A stretch of DNA of 64,000 nucleotides from an uncultured Oscillospiraceae bacterium (GCA_947623745.1 CANQHN010000009.1:1-64000), one strand, 5' to 3'; shown: positions 1-8,309, counted from the stretch's first letter. The notes: generated from the sequence alone by a model not told the origin. Translations and numbers: made by a program.

Positions 1-639
1 AAGAACCAGCGCAAGGAACTCATGGAGATGATCGTCCTGTATGTGATACAGGAACTGTTCCGGCAGCCTGCATACCGCATCCTGGTCTCCGGCATGTGCT
101 ATGCTTATCATGTAAGCCAGAATGAAGGCAGTGAAGCCTATGAGGAATCATTAAAGGCCCGGTTAAAAGAAGTCGAGGGAAAGCTCGCCAACATCATCAA
201 GGCAATCGAAAAGGGCATTTTCGGCGATACGATGGCGGAGCAGATGAACGTCCTGGAAAGCTAGAAAAGCATGTTGAGCGACGCGCTCCTGGCGGAACAG
301 AACAGGAAGAAGTATGCCCTGAAACAGGAAGATATCCTCCGGTATCTGGACAGTTTCGTTGGTGACATCAACAACCCTGACACACGGAGACACCTGTTAG
401 ACAGTTTTATCGACAAGATTTATGTTTTCCCGGATAAGCTGGTGATTACGTTCCATTATACCGATGACCGAAGGGAACTGCCGTTTGAGGAAATGAAGCA
501 GCTTATTGAGAACAGCCGAACAATCGAATCCATGCTCGGCGATTATCAGGACACCCCGACGGAGGCGGCTGCCAAAATGAGGGAAAGCCTGCTTAACGGT
601 CTGGAAGAAAACGAGGAAGACCCGGATTTTTTTCAGTGA
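1..639 (+). pseudogene. Large serine recombinase, C-terminal part, interrupted by an in-frame TAG
   Basis: The reading frame is open from base 1 and continues past a TAG at 262-264 in the same frame to a TGA at 637-639. The track splits it into two ORFs (22-264 and 271-639), but together they read as the coiled-coil and C-terminal part of a large serine recombinase: a helix ending in MNVLES, then KSMLSDALLAEQNRKK and the family-typical tail LLDSFIDKIYVFPDKLVITFHY. One C-to-T change (CAG to TAG) would explain the stop. The catalytic N-terminus lies outside the window. It is not a copy of the recombinase at 35847-37490; the C-terminal sequences differ. Its stop codon is 2 bp from an att-like sequence, as expected of the last gene of an element to the left. 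Family assignment is confident; readthrough or amber suppression cannot be excluded. Confidence 0.75.
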
Positions 640-676
640 GGTGTTCGTATACTAAAGAGGTTAGTATAATACACAG
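637..676. other. Putative left attachment site (attL-like)
   Basis: The 11-bp TGTTCGTATAC (642-652) recurs at 37525-37535, just past the second serine recombinase. The surrounding sequence is an imperfect inverted repeat: GTGTTCGTATACTAA, AGAGG, TTAGTATAATACAC. Joining the left flank here to the right flank at 37536 would give TGAGGT-GTTCGTAT-ACCTCA, a symmetric site as serine integrases use. This is inferred from sequence symmetry only. Confidence 0.45.
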
Positions 677-736
677 TTTTAAGAATAAGTGCAATATTGG
701 AATTGTAAGAAATCCAGTCCACTGTTTTGCCAAAAA

Positions 737-763
737 GCGCCCTATAACTGGGCGCCTTTTTTT
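737..763 (+). terminator. Rho-independent terminator upstream of repA
   Basis: The stem GCGCCC / GGGCGC has a 7-nt loop and is followed by seven T residues. It would insulate the element's first gene from transcription entering across the left junction. Confidence 0.7.
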
Positions 764-785
764 ATTCCCAAGGAGGCATCCGTAT

Positions 786-1739
786 ATGAGTGAAAAACCA
801 GCCTTTGACTATTACTACGGCGACGAGAGCGGTCAATTCTCCTTCTACCGAATCCCCCGCCAGCTCATTACCGACGAGAGGTTCAGGAAGCTGTCCACCG
901 ACGCCAAGCTGCTCTATGGCCTGCTGCTGGACCGCATGGGACTCTCCGCAAAAAATGGTTGGTACGACGAGGCCAGGCGGGTCTACATCTACTACACCCT
1001 GGAGGAAATACAAGGGGACCTCGGCTGCGGACATGAAAAGGCCGTGAAGCTGTTGGCCGAGCTGGATACCGGCAAGGGCTTCGGCCTGATCGAGCGTGTC
1101 AAACAGGGCCAGGGCCGCCCCACTAAAATATATGTCAAGCGTTTCACTACAGGCGAAAAACCGCAGCAATCCCCTGTGTCGCAAGAAGTTCCCAGACTTC
1201 CGATTTTCGGAAGTCAAGACTTCGGAAAATCAGAAGTCAAGAGTTCCGATAATCCGAAATCAAGACTTCGGAAAATCGGAAGTGCAGACTTCGGAAAATC
1301 GGACGCAAGTTATATTGAATCTAATCAGCCTGATTTTAGCTATATTGATCCATCTATCCATCCGTCCCCCTCCAAGGCAGCGGGATGGATGGATAGAAAC
1401 GATTGCAGAGAAGAAATCAGAGAGAATATCGAGTATTCCACCCTTTGCCAGCGGTACAACCGCGGGGATGTGGACGAGGTGGTGGAGCTGATCGCCGATG
1501 TACTCTGTTCCACCCGCCCCACTCTGCGGATCGGCGGCGAGGAGCTTCCCACCGCCCAGGTGAGGGACCGTTTCATGCGTTTGGGATATGACCACCTGGA
1601 ATATGTTTTTGGCTGTTTGCGCCGCAACACCACAGAAGTTCGCAACATCCGGGCCTACCTGTTGACCGCCCTATACAACGCTCCGGCGACGATCAACAGC
1701 TACTACCAGGCAGTTGTCCAACATGATTTCGGTCCCTAA
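786..1739 (+). CDS. RepA_N-family replication initiator
   Basis: 317 aa from ATG 786, preceded by AAGGAGGC; the track's longer start at 636 would read through the att site and terminator. Residues about 10-110 match the RepA_N fold (FSFYRIPRQLITDERFRKLS, then TDAKLLYGLLLDRM), a winged-helix initiator domain of low-GC plasmids and ICEs. The C-terminal 100 residues (LIADVLCSTRPTLRIGGEEL) resemble the DnaD-like / DUF6017 tail seen on such proteins in clostridial ICEs. The central linker holds five 23-bp DNA repeats, which suggests the replication origin lies inside the gene, as known for RepA_N plasmids. It probably drives replication of the excised circle. First gene of the element, followed by the parB-like gene. 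Confidence 0.85.
   Translation: MSEKPAFDYYYGDESGQFSFYRIPRQLITDERFRKLSTDAKLLYGLLLDRMGLSAKNGWYDEARRVYIYYTLEEIQGDLGCGHEKAVKLLAELDTGKGFGLIERVKQGQGRPTKIYVKRFTTGEKPQQSPVSQEVPRLPIFGSQDFGKSEVKSSDNPKSRLRKIGSADFGKSDASYIESNQPDFSYIDPSIHPSPSKAAGWMDRNDCREEIRENIEYSTLCQRYNRGDVDEVVELIADVLCSTRPTLRIGGEELPTAQVRDRFMRLGYDHLEYVFGCLRRNTTEVRNIRAYLLTALYNAPATINSYYQAVVQHDFGP
1194..1308 (+). repeat. Five tandem 23-bp iteron-like repeats inside repA
   Basis: Units start at 1194, 1217, 1240, 1263 and 1286 with exact 23-bp spacing. The best conserved core is AGACTTCGGAAAATC (units 2, 4 and 5 identical over it). Since 23 is not a multiple of three, successive units are read in different frames, so the conservation is at DNA rather than protein level. 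Candidate initiator-binding origin. Confidence 0.8.
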
Positions 1740-1747
1740 TGTCAGTT

Positions 1748-1776
1748 GAAATGTGTCTCAAATTGAGACGCATTTC
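1748..1776. repeat. 29-bp palindrome, copy 1 (parB leader)
   Basis: The arm GAAATGTGTCTCAA, a central A, and the opposite arm form the dispersed element palindrome with one mismatch. It ends 34 bp before the parB-like ATG. Confidence 0.85.
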
Positions 1777-1810
1777 TTGATAAAAATCTGAAAAATGGAG
1801 GTATTTATCA

Positions 1811-3631
1811 ATGGCAAGCGAAAAGAAAAACCCGTTGCTGGGCGCTTTCCGAACTCCCGCCCCGGAAGCGCCACCCCCCACCGAGCCGCCCAAGGAACCC
1901 GTGAACGCACCGGCCACCGGCGCCGCCCCTGCCGCGCCTGCGGTGGGGAAGAAACCTACCGAACCGTCCCAGCCTGTTGCCGAGGGTAAGCCCGTCGGGA
2001 CTGCCTCTGCCAAGCCTGCGGAGGAAAAGAAGCCCGCCGAGCTGTCCAAGGCCGCTGCCGAGGGTAAGCCTGCCGGGACCACCCACGCCAAGCCTGCGGA
2101 GGAAAAGAAGCCCACCGAGCCGTCCAAGGCCGCCGCCGAGAGTAAGCCTGCCGGGACCGCCCCCGCCAAGCCCGCGGAAGAAAAGAAGCCCGCCGAGCCG
2201 TCCAAGGCCGCCGCCGAGGGTAAGCCTGCCGGGACCGCCCCCACCAAGCCTGCGGAGGAAAAGAAAACCGCCGAGCCATCCAAGGACCCAGCCGTTCGCT
2301 TTGTGGCGCTGGACAAGATCGTACCGCTCCCCGGCACCTATGTGAAGGACCAACCCAGGGCGGACTATTCCGATTTGATTGCCAGCATCAAGAAGAACGG
2401 TCTGGAGAAATCCGTCATTCTCCGCCAGGGCGAAAAGGGCGAGTTCCAGCTTGTGGACGGGTTCCACCGCTGCAAGGCGGTGGAGCAGATGGGGATGAAG
2501 GAGATCAAATCCGATGTATATGAAATGACCTTGGCAGAAGCCAGCCGTTACCGCAAGGAACATCGGAAGGACCCTAAGCTGGCCATTCCCGGCAAGCTGG
2601 TCCCCTACCCTCCTGTGGAGCCGGAGAAGCCAGCGCCCAAAACAGAGCCAGCGCCCAAAGGTGAAGAAGCAATTGATGATGATGGCGTCCCCGAGGACTT
2701 TACGCTGCCCATCACCAAGGAAGGCCAGTCAGAGATCATCACCACGCTGAAAGTGGCGGAGATCCATCCATTTGAAGGCCACCCGTTCAACGTCAAGGAC
2801 GACAAGGACATGATGGACCTGGTGGACAGCGTCAAAAAATTCGGTGTCCTGGAGCCTGTTGTAGTTATTCCCCGTAAAGAGGGCGGCTACGAAATGATTT
2901 CCGGCCACCGGCGCCGCCGGGCCTGCGAGCTGGCGGGGATCACCACTATGCCGGTCATCGTCCGCCAGCTGGACCGCGACGAGGCCACCATCTCCATGGT
3001 GGACGCCAACCTGAAACGGGAGAATATTACCCCCATGGAAAAGGCCCGTGCCTACTCCATGAAGCTGGAGGCCATGAAGCGTAAAGCAGGCCGCCGCTCC
3101 AAGTCGGAATCCTTGAATGGTGAGAAGCCCATGCGAGCCGATGAAATTTTGGCCCAGCAGACGGGCGAGAGCCGGGCCAACATCCAAAAAATCACCCGTC
3201 TGACCAAGCTGGAGCCGGAGCTTCAGAAGATGGTGGACGACAAAAAGCTGCCTGTTCATACCGCCGCCGATATTTCCTATTTGAAGAAAGACGAGCAGAA
3301 GGCCCTGGCCGACACTATCCAGAAGGAGGACAAGGTTCCCTCCGGGACCCAGGCGGCGGAACTGAAAAAGGCCAGCCAGGCGGGGACGCTGACCAAGGAC
3401 AAAATCGAAAAGACTGTAGCCCCCACCAAGCGGGATGAGACCCCGCCGCTGAAAATCACCTTGACAGAGGAGGACCTGCGGCCCTATTTCCCGGACAAGC
3501 GGACCACGATCCCCGATGTGAAGCGGGGCGTATTCGAGGCGCTGGACCTGCGGAAAAAGGCGCTGGAGCGCCAGAAGGCCAAGGCCCAGGCAGAGAAGGA
3601 TGGAAAAAAGTCCCCTTCTCCAGCGAGGTGA
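1811..3631 (+). CDS. ParB-like protein with two ParB/Srx domains and a repetitive N-terminus
   Basis: 606 aa; ATG 1811 follows a GGAGGT site. Residues about 1-160 are a low-complexity Pro/Ala/Lys/Glu linker encoded by 78-bp tandem repeats. A first ParB/Srx-like domain covers about 160-260 (FVALDKIVPLP, then VDGFHRCKAVEQMG). A second, canonical one (about 300-400) has ISGHRRRRACELAG, the box II signature GHRRxxA, followed by the helix-turn-helix region (ANLKRENITPMEKARAYSMK). ParB proteins bind centromere-like sites and slide as CTP-dependent clamps; here the likely role is partition or maintenance of the excised element. No ParA ATPase gene is adjacent, which is unusual. Follows repA directly, with one copy of the 29-bp palindrome in its leader. 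Confidence 0.82.
   Translation: MASEKKNPLLGAFRTPAPEAPPPTEPPKEPVNAPATGAAPAAPAVGKKPTEPSQPVAEGKPVGTASAKPAEEKKPAELSKAAAEGKPAGTTHAKPAEEKKPTEPSKAAAESKPAGTAPAKPAEEKKPAEPSKAAAEGKPAGTAPTKPAEEKKTAEPSKDPAVRFVALDKIVPLPGTYVKDQPRADYSDLIASIKKNGLEKSVILRQGEKGEFQLVDGFHRCKAVEQMGMKEIKSDVYEMTLAEASRYRKEHRKDPKLAIPGKLVPYPPVEPEKPAPKTEPAPKGEEAIDDDGVPEDFTLPITKEGQSEIITTLKVAEIHPFEGHPFNVKDDKDMMDLVDSVKKFGVLEPVVVIPRKEGGYEMISGHRRRRACELAGITTMPVIVRQLDRDEATISMVDANLKRENITPMEKARAYSMKLEAMKRKAGRRSKSESLNGEKPMRADEILAQQTGESRANIQKITRLTKLEPELQKMVDDKKLPVHTAADISYLKKDEQKALADTIQKEDKVPSGTQAAELKKASQAGTLTKDKIEKTVAPTKRDETPPLKITLTEEDLRPYFPDKRTTIPDVKRGVFEALDLRKKALERQKAKAQAEKDGKKSPSPAR
1986..2285 (+). repeat. 78-bp tandem repeats encoding a 26-residue PAEEKKPAEPSK linker
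   Basis: GTAAGCC recurs at 1986, 2064, 2142 and 2220, an exact 78-bp period. The encoded unit is roughly AKPAEEKKPAEPSKAAAEGK plus PAGTAP. The period is divisible by three, so copy number can vary without a frameshift. Confidence 0.85.
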
Positions 3632-3637
3632 GCGGGG

Positions 3638-3919
3638 ATGTGTGAAGATCGAGTATGCCAGGGGTATCGGGTTATCAAGAGCCAGCGTGTCAAGACGGTG
3701 GAGATCGTCCTTGCTCATAACCCTTTGGCCGTGTCACCCTATGTGACCTGGAAAGCCTATGCTCACACGCAGTTCAAGGATTTTGCCTACGGTCACTACT
3801 TTATACGCCGCAGCCAGGCGGAGAAGGACTTTGAGCGGCGAGTGGCGGATGCCAGAGAGGACTTCTGCCCCCACTTTCCCCAGCATAAAAAGCCGGGGCA
3901 GGACACCCCGGAGAGGTGA
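3638..3919 (+). CDS. Small conserved-looking ICE protein, function unknown
   Basis: 93 aa. The ATG at 3638 follows GAGGTGAGCGGGG and lies 6 bp after the parB-like stop, so it is probably co-transcribed and translationally linked. Composition is basic and aromatic (YVTWKAYAHTQFKDFAYGHYF), with no membrane segment or signal peptide. I do not recognise a domain. Its place between the ParB-like and ArdC genes suggests an accessory maintenance or early-transfer function, but that is inference. Confidence 0.6.
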   Translation: MCEDRVCQGYRVIKSQRVKTVEIVLAHNPLAVSPYVTWKAYAHTQFKDFAYGHYFIRRSQAEKDFERRVADAREDFCPHFPQHKKPGQDTPER

Positions 3920-3924
3920 GGCAG

Positions 3925-4872
3925 ATGTACGACGGCTACCCCACCCCGGCGAAGCGCCTGAAAGCAGCCACCGATAAGCTGGAGGCCGGAATCGTTGATT
4001 TGTTTGAAAGCCAGCGGTTCACGGATTACCTCCGCACCATGTCAAAATTCCACCGTTACAGCTTTGGAAATGTGCTGCTGATTATGATGCAATGTCCCGG
4101 CGCGTCCCAGGTAGCGGGCTTTCACGACTGGAAGAAGAAATTTGGCCGCAGCGTCAAAAAGGGGGAAAAGGGTATCACCATCCTGGCCCCCTGCCCCTAC
4201 CGCAGATGGGAGGAAGTCGCGGAGACCAGACCGGACGGCGAGGAAGTCAAGTCGGCCCGATTGGTTGAGCGGCGCAGCTACCGAACCGTCACAGTATTCG
4301 ATGTGAGCCAGACCGAGGGGAAGGCTTTGCCTGCCCTTACCACAGAACTGACCGGCACCGTGGAGCAGTACGAAGCCCTCACCGCCGCTCTGGGAAAGCT
4401 GTCCCCCGTCCCCATCGTATTTGACCAGGTTCCCGGCACGGCCAAGGGCTATTTCAGCAGCCGGGAGGGCCGCATCGTGATACGGCCCGGCATGAGCCAG
4501 ACGCAGACCTTGAAAACCATGGTCCATGAGACCGCCCATGCCAAACTCCACGCGCTCCCGGTGGAAAACGGCGCTGTCATAGGACAGCAGGAGAAAGACC
4601 GCCGCACCCGTGAAGTGGAGGCGGAGAGTGTAGCCTATGTGGTCTGCCAGCACTTTGGGGTGGATACGTCGGAGTACACTTTCGGCTATGTGGCCGGTTG
4701 GAGCCGCGGGAAGGAACTCCCGGAGCTGAAAGCGTCCCTGGACTGTATCCGGGCCACCGCCGCCGAGTTGATCGACGGCATGGAGAGCCGGGAAAAGGAG
4801 CTTGTCCCGCCCCGGCAGGAAAAAATAGCGCGGCACCGTCCTACGAAGCAGCGGGCGGTGCCAACACGATAA
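3925..4872 (+). CDS. ArdC-type antirestriction protein with zinc metallopeptidase domain
   Basis: 315 aa from ATG 3925, behind GAGAGGTGAG; the track's GTG at 3916 overlaps that site. The N-terminal part (FTDYLRTMSKFHRYSFGNVL, then GFHDWKKKFGRSVKKGEKGI) matches the ssDNA-binding ArdC/LtrC domain. The C-terminal part has an HExxH zinc site, VHETAHAKLH, near residue 201, with a downstream Glu in EVEAESVAYVVCQHFG. ArdC proteins protect incoming single-stranded conjugative DNA from restriction in the recipient. A gene at the leading end, near the replication genes, would be expressed early after transfer. Family confident; the protective role here is inferred. Confidence 0.85.
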   Translation: MYDGYPTPAKRLKAATDKLEAGIVDLFESQRFTDYLRTMSKFHRYSFGNVLLIMMQCPGASQVAGFHDWKKKFGRSVKKGEKGITILAPCPYRRWEEVAETRPDGEEVKSARLVERRSYRTVTVFDVSQTEGKALPALTTELTGTVEQYEALTAALGKLSPVPIVFDQVPGTAKGYFSSREGRIVIRPGMSQTQTLKTMVHETAHAKLHALPVENGAVIGQQEKDRRTREVEAESVAYVVCQHFGVDTSEYTFGYVAGWSRGKELPELKASLDCIRATAAELIDGMESREKELVPPRQEKIARHRPTKQRAVPTR

Positions 4873-4884
4873 GGAGAGCAGGCT

Positions 4885-5292
4885 ATGTCAAGAATCCCTA
4901 TCCGTACTGCTACAACCAGCAACTACAAAGGTATGGCCGCTATGATTGGAGAGGATGGTCAGGTGTACCTGGGGCGGCGTGAGAATCTGCACCCCGGGGA
5001 ACACCCCGAAGATCCAGGTTTCTATGATAATGTGGACGGCACCCTGCGACACATCTCCAACAATGTGAAGATGTATCATCTTCTCTACGGAGACGGTTTC
5101 GGCTATTCTCAGCAGAGAATGCAACGGGAACACTGGTTCACCAAAGCGGACTATATGGAGTTCGCCAGCCTGCGGGACGGCATCCTGTCCCGTTTTCCCG
5201 CTGTCCGGGAGATTACGTTTGCAGGGCGGCCCTTTGAGCAGCCCAGAGAATACCGCAGACTGCACCGTGAGCAGTACGCTTCTGCCAGATGA
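4885..5292 (+). CDS. Hypothetical ICE protein
   Basis: 135 aa; ATG 4885 is preceded by AAGGAGAGCAGGCT, 12 bp after the ArdC stop, so the two are likely one operon. Soluble and rich in Tyr, His and Arg (MIGEDGQVYLGRRENLHPGE; MYHLLYGDGFGYSQQRMQRE). No domain recognised. The TGA overlaps the first two bases of a perfect copy of the 29-bp palindrome, so that hairpin lies immediately at the gene's end and in the leader of the next gene. Confidence 0.6.
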   Translation: MSRIPIRTATTSNYKGMAAMIGEDGQVYLGRRENLHPGEHPEDPGFYDNVDGTLRHISNNVKMYHLLYGDGFGYSQQRMQREHWFTKADYMEFASLRDGILSRFPAVREITFAGRPFEQPREYRRLHREQYASAR

Positions 5293-5319
5293 AATGCGTC
5301 TCAAATTGAGACGCATTTC
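5291..5319. repeat. 29-bp palindrome, copy 2 (perfect)
   Basis: 14-bp arms around a single central A, with no mismatch. It starts at the stop codon of the upstream gene and ends 55 bp before the next ATG (5375). Confidence 0.9.
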
Positions 5320-5374
5320 GTCATTTCAGCCCAGGGACGCAGTTATTTCCACTTTTGAAAGAGGTGATACCAAT

Positions 5375-5977
5375 ATGGAATACAAATATTATTCCACTCA
5401 GCGCCCAGTGGATATAGGGACGTTTCCCAAGCCGCCGGGCAACCCGCCGCTGGCAATCACCAATTATGACGAGCGCATTTGGATCGAAGATGAATTACTC
5501 CTGGCCTGGGGTGAACTAACCTATGCTATGCCTCTGACGCAAGCGCAGCTGGACGATTACGAGCTAAAAGCATCCCGCCACAATCCAAACAGGGCGCGCA
5601 GGTATCCGTTGGACGCTATGGCAGAGACATTTGAAGTAGTCCATCTTCTGAACCGTCCCGCCCTATTCACTGAACTGCGGGTGGACCGGGCTACCATCCC
5701 CAAGGGGTTGTATGCCTATGATATGCAGGTAGCAGATGACGACTGGTCTCGTCCCTGTCTGTTAGGCCGCTATATTTCAGTAGAGCATTTTGGCACCGTT
5801 CTTACCGCCGCCCCCATCAAGTTGAATGACGAGGGATACCGGGATCTGTCCCCCGAAGATTTTACCATGGGGACCGGTGCGGGACGCATGACCACTTTGG
5901 AATTTAAGGCGGCCTGCCGCTGCATGACGCCGGAGCCACATCCGAAACGGAGTTCCCCTCAGCGTGGAGAAAGGTAG
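5375..5977 (+). CDS. LPD28-like protein of the mobile element
   Basis: 200 aa. The ATG at 5375 follows AAAGAGGTGATACCAAT; the track's 5219 start would read through the upstream gene and palindrome. Sequence such as NRPALFTELRVDRATIPKGL and YAYDMQVADDDWSRPCLLGR resembles the Large polyvalent protein associated domain 28 family, commonly found on ICEs and phages and without an assigned activity. No membrane segment. Lies in the early block with 5987-6826, which starts 9 bp downstream. Confidence 0.65.
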   Translation: MEYKYYSTQRPVDIGTFPKPPGNPPLAITNYDERIWIEDELLLAWGELTYAMPLTQAQLDDYELKASRHNPNRARRYPLDAMAETFEVVHLLNRPALFTELRVDRATIPKGLYAYDMQVADDDWSRPCLLGRYISVEHFGTVLTAAPIKLNDEGYRDLSPEDFTMGTGAGRMTTLEFKAACRCMTPEPHPKRSSPQRGER

Positions 5978-5986
5978 GGAACGGCT

Positions 5987-6826
5987 ATGTCAGCAGAACT
6001 CAAGCGGCCGGAGCCCACCTTCTATCACGAATGGCATCCAACTGACCGATTTACGCCCGGTGAGCACATCGAACTAATGCGCACCTTGGAATTTTCTAGC
6101 TGGTACGTTGATAAATGCGATTTGGCGGAGTTGATCCAACTGCCCCTGTCTGACCTTGAATCCAGGAGGACGGCCAGCGTGGAGGCAGAAAAGGCCGTCT
6201 TTGAAAAGATGCAGGCCGCCGCCCAGGAGTGGGAAAGCCGAGCTGTCCAGACGATGCTCCTGGACAGGGCCTTAGAGTACGCGCACATGATAGAGGTCAC
6301 GCACACGGCCAACGAGTGGAAACAGTTGGACGGCGGCATTTGGGAAATCAGCAACCGCGTCTATAAAATGCGCTATACCGTTCAGGAGGAGACCGACGGG
6401 AAGAAAAAAGGGCAGTGGTGCGCCACCTGGGGCATTGCCATCAATCGGCCTGCCCGTCCTAAGACGGAAAAGCATTACTTTTCCGGGGACATTATGGTGG
6501 TGGAGCAGAAGAAGAAATATTACAACGCCGAAGCGGAAGCCCGTCATTACATCCAGAGCCGTTTTGACGTGTATGCCCACCTGTTTACGGAGTTGTCCCC
6601 ACCCATCCCGAGCCAATATAAGCATCACTTTATCATCAACGGTCTCCTTCTGCCAGGTTATACGGTGGCTCCCCCGGAGCGGCCGTTCCAGGAGGTAGCC
6701 AGCGAATTGCTCGCCCTGCTGGACGACAGCGACGTTGTGCTTTCTCCCAGTGTAGAACCTAAGTCCACCCACCCCACAAAAAGCAAAACCAGGCATAACA
6801 AAGCTAAGGCCGCCCCAGAGAGATAA
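5987..6826 (+). CDS. Hypothetical ICE protein, paralogue of 7311-8111
   Basis: 279 aa. The gene shares a plan with 7311-8111: an N-terminal block ending in a helical EKxxFxxxxxxAxEW segment, a central EISN.VY.M beta-rich block, and a C-terminal block with Y.HLFTE.SPPIP, F.(I/V)NG.LLPGYTV and PER..QEVA, then a basic tail. The duplication is clear from this motif order. No known domain was recognised. Soluble; predicted cytoplasmic. Confidence 0.65.
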   Translation: MSAELKRPEPTFYHEWHPTDRFTPGEHIELMRTLEFSSWYVDKCDLAELIQLPLSDLESRRTASVEAEKAVFEKMQAAAQEWESRAVQTMLLDRALEYAHMIEVTHTANEWKQLDGGIWEISNRVYKMRYTVQEETDGKKKGQWCATWGIAINRPARPKTEKHYFSGDIMVVEQKKKYYNAEAEARHYIQSRFDVYAHLFTELSPPIPSQYKHHFIINGLLLPGYTVAPPERPFQEVASELLALLDDSDVVLSPSVEPKSTHPTKSKTRHNKAKAAPER

Positions 6827-6869
6827 GGGCGGCTATAAAAGCAAATCAAATATTAATTGCAGTGCGGGC

Positions 6870-6896
6870 AAAAAAGGCCCGCCAATATAGGCGGGC
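6870..6896 (-). terminator. Terminator of the 6905-7102 minus-strand gene
   Basis: The stem GCCCGCC / GGCGGGC has a 6-nt loop; on the minus strand it is followed by six T residues. Confidence 0.75.
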
Positions 6897-6904
6897 ACTA
6901 AGGT

Positions 6905-7102
6905 TTAAAGCTCAAGTCCGAGCTTCTTTGCAATCTCTTCAGGTGACAGTTTGGATTCTTTGATTTTGTCCATCACGGTTTTCATCGTGACAGGATGAAG
7001 TAGCTTCTCCTTTTTAGCTTTCAGCTCTTCAATCTCGGCTTCCTTCTTGGAGATTTTCTCGTCGATAAGTTTGATTCGTTCTTCACTCGTTTTTGCAGCC
7101 AT
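6905..7102 (-). CDS. Small coiled-coil protein of unknown function
   Basis: 65 aa from the ATG at 7102, behind GGAAAGGAGCGG; the track adds eight residues upstream of this site. A heptad-like charged helix (IKLIDEKISKKEAEIEELKAKKEK) precedes a short C-terminal part, MDKIKESKLSPEEIAKKLGL, resembling a helix-turn-helix recognition segment. It is the only minus-strand gene in the early block, has its own consensus-like promoter and a strong terminator, and is AT-richer than its neighbours. A small regulatory protein is plausible but unproven. Confidence 0.7.
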   Translation of the reverse strand: MAAKTSEERIKLIDEKISKKEAEIEELKAKKEKLLHPVTMKTVMDKIKESKLSPEEIAKKLGLEL

Positions 7103-7135
7103 GATATAACCGCTCCTTTCCATCAAGGTTAATTA

Positions 7136-7164
7136 ATTTTATGCTATTCCAATATTGTTGTCAA
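7136..7164 (-). promoter_or_regulatory. Sigma-A promoter for the 6905-7102 gene
   Basis: On the minus strand: TTGACA, 17-bp spacer, TAAAAT, about 34 bp upstream of the start codon. Confidence 0.75.
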
Positions 7165-7310
7165 TTAAAAGTTCAATCTTTTCATGCAATGTGAGTTTAC
7201 AATTGAAGAAAGCGAGGCAATGCCTATGCTGATTAATTCAAATAGTTCTTTTATAAACAAAAATTGTTGTCAAATTCCCAGGGCTGCCCCTGTGAGGTAG
7301 GAGGGCAATT

Positions 7311-8111
7311 ATGGCATATACGCATATCGACCCAGGAAAGGAGATCCAGCTCTCCGAGCATTTCTATTCCTACGCTGGGAAATTGGATGTTTCCGATTTG
7401 ATTTCTCAGCCGCTGGCGGAGCTGATGAAGCAGGAACAGGCCAGCATTGAAAAGGAAAAGGAGATTTTTGGACAGATACGGGGGATTGCTTTTGAATGGA
7501 CACAACAGGCCCAGGAGACAGCCCGGCTAAGGCAGGCCCAGCAGTATTTGAAAACCCCGCCCGTCAAGCACACTTCAAATGTCTGGACGGAAGGCGAGTA
7601 CGACCTGCATGAGATCAGCAACATGGTCTACTCCATGACGTGGCAGGTATATGAGCATACCCGCTACGACCGGGCAAAGGGCAAATCCGTCATTGATGCC
7701 TGGGAACTGTCCTGGTATGTGAACTTCAATACACCAAGGGAGCCGGACGATACCCGGCCTGGCCGGCAGCTTGCGGGCCAGGACCGAAAACGCTACACAG
7801 ACAAGGCCGCTATGGAGAAGTACCTGCGAGGCCGTATCGCCGCCTACGCCCACCTGTTCACAGAAATATCCCCGCCCATCCCCAGGGACCAGGCGGGCCG
7901 CTTTTCCGTCAACGGCGTGCTGCTCCCCGGCTATACCGTGGAGGCCCCGGAGCGGACTCCCCAGGAGGTGGCCGACGATCTGCTGGATTTCCTGGACGAC
8001 GACGACACCCCGTCCGTATCGGAACCCGCCCCTGCTCCAGCCGCACCCCATACCGCCCGGCCTGCCGCCAAAAAGAGATCCGGCCCCAAGCGCTCAGGCC
8101 CGGTGCGGTAG
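7311..8111 (+). CDS. Hypothetical ICE protein, paralogue of 5987-6826
   Basis: 266 aa; ATG 7311 follows GAGGTAGGAGGG. It shares the HLFTEISPPIP, VNGVLLPGYTVEAPER and QEVADDLLDFLDD blocks with 5987-6826. The C-terminus is a Pro/Ala-rich then basic tail. The last 149 bp of the gene and 23 bp beyond it are duplicated at 9911-10082, on the other side of a sigma-factor cassette. Before the cassette arrived, this gene was probably followed directly by 10083-10649. Confidence 0.65.
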   Translation: MAYTHIDPGKEIQLSEHFYSYAGKLDVSDLISQPLAELMKQEQASIEKEKEIFGQIRGIAFEWTQQAQETARLRQAQQYLKTPPVKHTSNVWTEGEYDLHEISNMVYSMTWQVYEHTRYDRAKGKSVIDAWELSWYVNFNTPREPDDTRPGRQLAGQDRKRYTDKAAMEKYLRGRIAAYAHLFTEISPPIPRDQAGRFSVNGVLLPGYTVEAPERTPQEVADDLLDFLDDDDTPSVSEPAPAPAAPHTARPAAKKRSGPKRSGPVR

Positions 8112-8134
8112 GCGGACACAAAGGAGATCCCGCC
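7963..8134 (+). repeat. 172-bp direct repeat, left copy (partner 9911-10082)
   Basis: The two copies align without gaps at a constant offset of 1948 bp with only a few mismatches. Both run from the 3' end of the paralogue through the ribosome-binding site of the following gene. Beyond the ATG similarity fades: ATGAAAAATCAGAAT on the left, ATGAAGAAACAGCGA on the right. Confidence 0.9.
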
Positions 8135-8309
8135 ATGAAAAATCAGAATTTATACCTGACAAAAATTTAGCCTGTTACCACTCGTTTTAGCACGATATTA
8201 AAGTCCTTCAAAGCCTTGAAGAATTTACAGTTTAGGATGAACAAGACTAAGCAAGTGCGGCAGAAATTGTAAACTGCGAGCTGATCTATGTTTAATAGAT
8301 TATTAACGA

